DNA from: Halalkalibacter sp. APA_J-10(15)
GTDB lineage: Bacteria; Bacillota; Bacilli; Bacillales; Bacillaceae_D
Direction: 5' to 3'
DNA: 64,000 bases
Assembly: GCF_023017105.1 (NCBI RefSeq)
Contig: NZ_JALKEV010000021.1
Coordinates: 1 to 64,000, forward strand
The translations under genes and the position numbers were made by a program. Shown one piece after another: positions 63,042 to 64,000 of the stretch (position 1 is its first letter; each line of letters begins with the position of its first letter). A model generated the notes under the pieces. The model searched no databases, had not been told where the DNA came from, and worked only from the letters and a program-made list of their open reading frames with translations.

Positions 63042-64000
63042 ATGGAAGCAGCGGTTTTGTCGTTTATTTCTAAGCACAAATTATTAAAGCCGAAGCAAAC
63101 GGTTTTAGTTGCTGTTTCAGGTGGTCCGGACTCAATGGCACTTCTCCATTTGCTGTGGTCAAATCGCACAGCTTTAAACATTGTCGTTTGTGCCTGTCAT
63201 GTCCATCACCAGCTTCGAGGAAAAGAAGCTGATGATGATGAGGTTTATATTCAGCAATTTTGCAAAGAAAAATCTATACGACTTTTTGAAAAAAAAGTAG
63301 ATGTAAAGAGCTATGCAACCTATCATCAAGTGAGTACCCAGGTGGCAGCGCGGCAATTACGCTATCAATGGTTTAGTGAGCTAGCGAATGAAATGGAGAA
63401 TAGCGTCGTAGCGACAGGGCATCACGGAGACGATCAGATGGAAACGATGATGATGAAAATCGTGGGTGGTAGCTATGCCTTGAAGCCTTACGGGATTTTA
63501 CCGAAACGAACCATTGAGAAAATAAAAGTGATTCGACCGTTTCTTGGAATAACAAAGGATGAAATTGAGCATTATTGTAATGAAGCTTGTATTGAACCGA
63601 GAAGGGATTCTAGTAACAAATCAAGAGCGTATACGAGGAATCGGTTTAGAGAGGATCTCTTGCCACATATGAAACGGGAAAATCAAAAGGTTCATATTCA
63701 TATGCAACGTCAAAGCGAATGGGCTTATGAAGATGATGAGTTTTTAATGCAGTTAGCTGAAGATAAGCTGTCTTCTATCATTGTTCAAAAGAATGAACAA
63801 ATCGTTACAATTTCTCGTAGTTCTTTTGTTGTTGAGAACATGCCTTTACAAAGGAGAATGATTCATCTAATATTAAATTATCTCTATGGGAAATATTCTC
63901 CAACGGTTACCTCTATACATATTGAGCAAGTGATTCACATGATACAACGTGAACAACCTGGCGGAGAGCATTATTTACCCCATTCTTTTTTATTTCAACG
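63042..64000 (+). CDS. tilS: tRNA(Ile)-lysidine synthase (3' part beyond the window)
   Basis: The open frame reads to the window end. The N-terminus has the PP-loop 'SGGPDS' (residues 26-31) and 'HVHHQLRGKEADDDEVY' and 'ATGHHGDDQMETM', which form the ATP-binding N-type pyrophosphatase domain. TilS turns C34 of the AUA-reading tRNA-Ile into lysidine. GGAGGAGGTG lies nine bases before the ATG. An in-frame GTG at 63030 lies within that site. The position after yabT is conserved. Confidence 0.95.
   Translation, partial: MEAAVLSFISKHKLLKPKQTVLVAVSGGPDSMALLHLLWSNRTALNIVVCACHVHHQLRGKEADDDEVYIQQFCKEKSIRLFEKKVDVKSYATYHQVSTQVAARQLRYQWFSELANEMENSVVATGHHGDDQMETMMMKIVGGSYALKPYGILPKRTIEKIKVIRPFLGITKDEIEHYCNEACIEPRRDSSNKSRAYTRNRFREDLLPHMKRENQKVHIHMQRQSEWAYEDDEFLMQLAEDKLSSIIVQKNEQIVTISRSSFVVENMPLQRRMIHLILNYLYGKYSPTVTSIHIEQVIHMIQREQPGGEHYLPHSFLFQ

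Overview
This window is chromosomal DNA of an endospore-forming, low-G+C member of the Bacillaceae, resembling the alkaliphile/soil Bacillus group. The gene order from the 3' end of an rRNA operon through gin, tmk, darA, holB, ricT, yabA, trmN6, rsmI, abrB, metG, tatD, yabE, rnmV, rsmA, yabG, veg, sspF, ispE, purR, ridA, spoVG, glmU, prs, rplY, pth, fin, mfd, spoVT, yabM, mazG, rqcP, yabP, yabQ, divIC, yabR, tRNA-Met, spoIIE, yabS, yabT and tilS is the origin-proximal order known from Bacillus subtilis. Many sporulation genes and sporulation-type promoters confirm a spore former.

Bases 1-20.3 kb interrupt this order. After the 5S rRNA come a divergent ECF41-type sigma factor and a carboxymuconolactone-decarboxylase-family gene with matching divergent promoters. 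Next is a carbohydrate-use cluster: an AraC-type membrane regulator, a YesL-like protein, a lipoprotein binding protein, two CUT1 permeases, a GH105 unsaturated-uronyl hydrolase, a GH106-like hydrolase and a beta-glucuronidase. The island ends with ddl-murF and a GPP34-domain protein. The transporter has no ATPase of its own and the window has no polysaccharide lyase.

Bases 20.4-64 kb are the conserved core for nucleotide metabolism, replication, tRNA/rRNA modification, translation, cell wall, repair and sporulation. Relative to B. subtilis as I remember it, xpaC, yaaN, yaaR, yazA and the tRNA-Glu are absent. Two modules are inserted: nurA-herA between abrB and metG, and a yidC paralogue between sspF and ispE. 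Small genes found by reading the DNA are gin, sspF and the open-ended tilS.

The most interesting signal is at 39.6-40.0 kb. A strongly translated 119-codon ORF with an N-terminal membrane segment and an R-x-x-TW...SPEDDGD segment precedes and overlaps yidC. Its codons about 79-81 can pair with the yidC Shine-Dalgarno sequence. This is the architecture of the MifM-YidC2 nascent-chain sensor, and the predicted stall position would open the ribosome-binding site.

Intergenic regions carry several dispersed hairpin and repeat families, including one hairpin that looks inserted into a larger repeat with a short duplication. Sporulation control is visible as Spo0A boxes at abrB and spoIIE, a 21-nt-spaced spoIIE promoter, and candidate sigma-F/G/K/H/E promoters at gin, fin, spoVT, yabG, spoVG and yabP.
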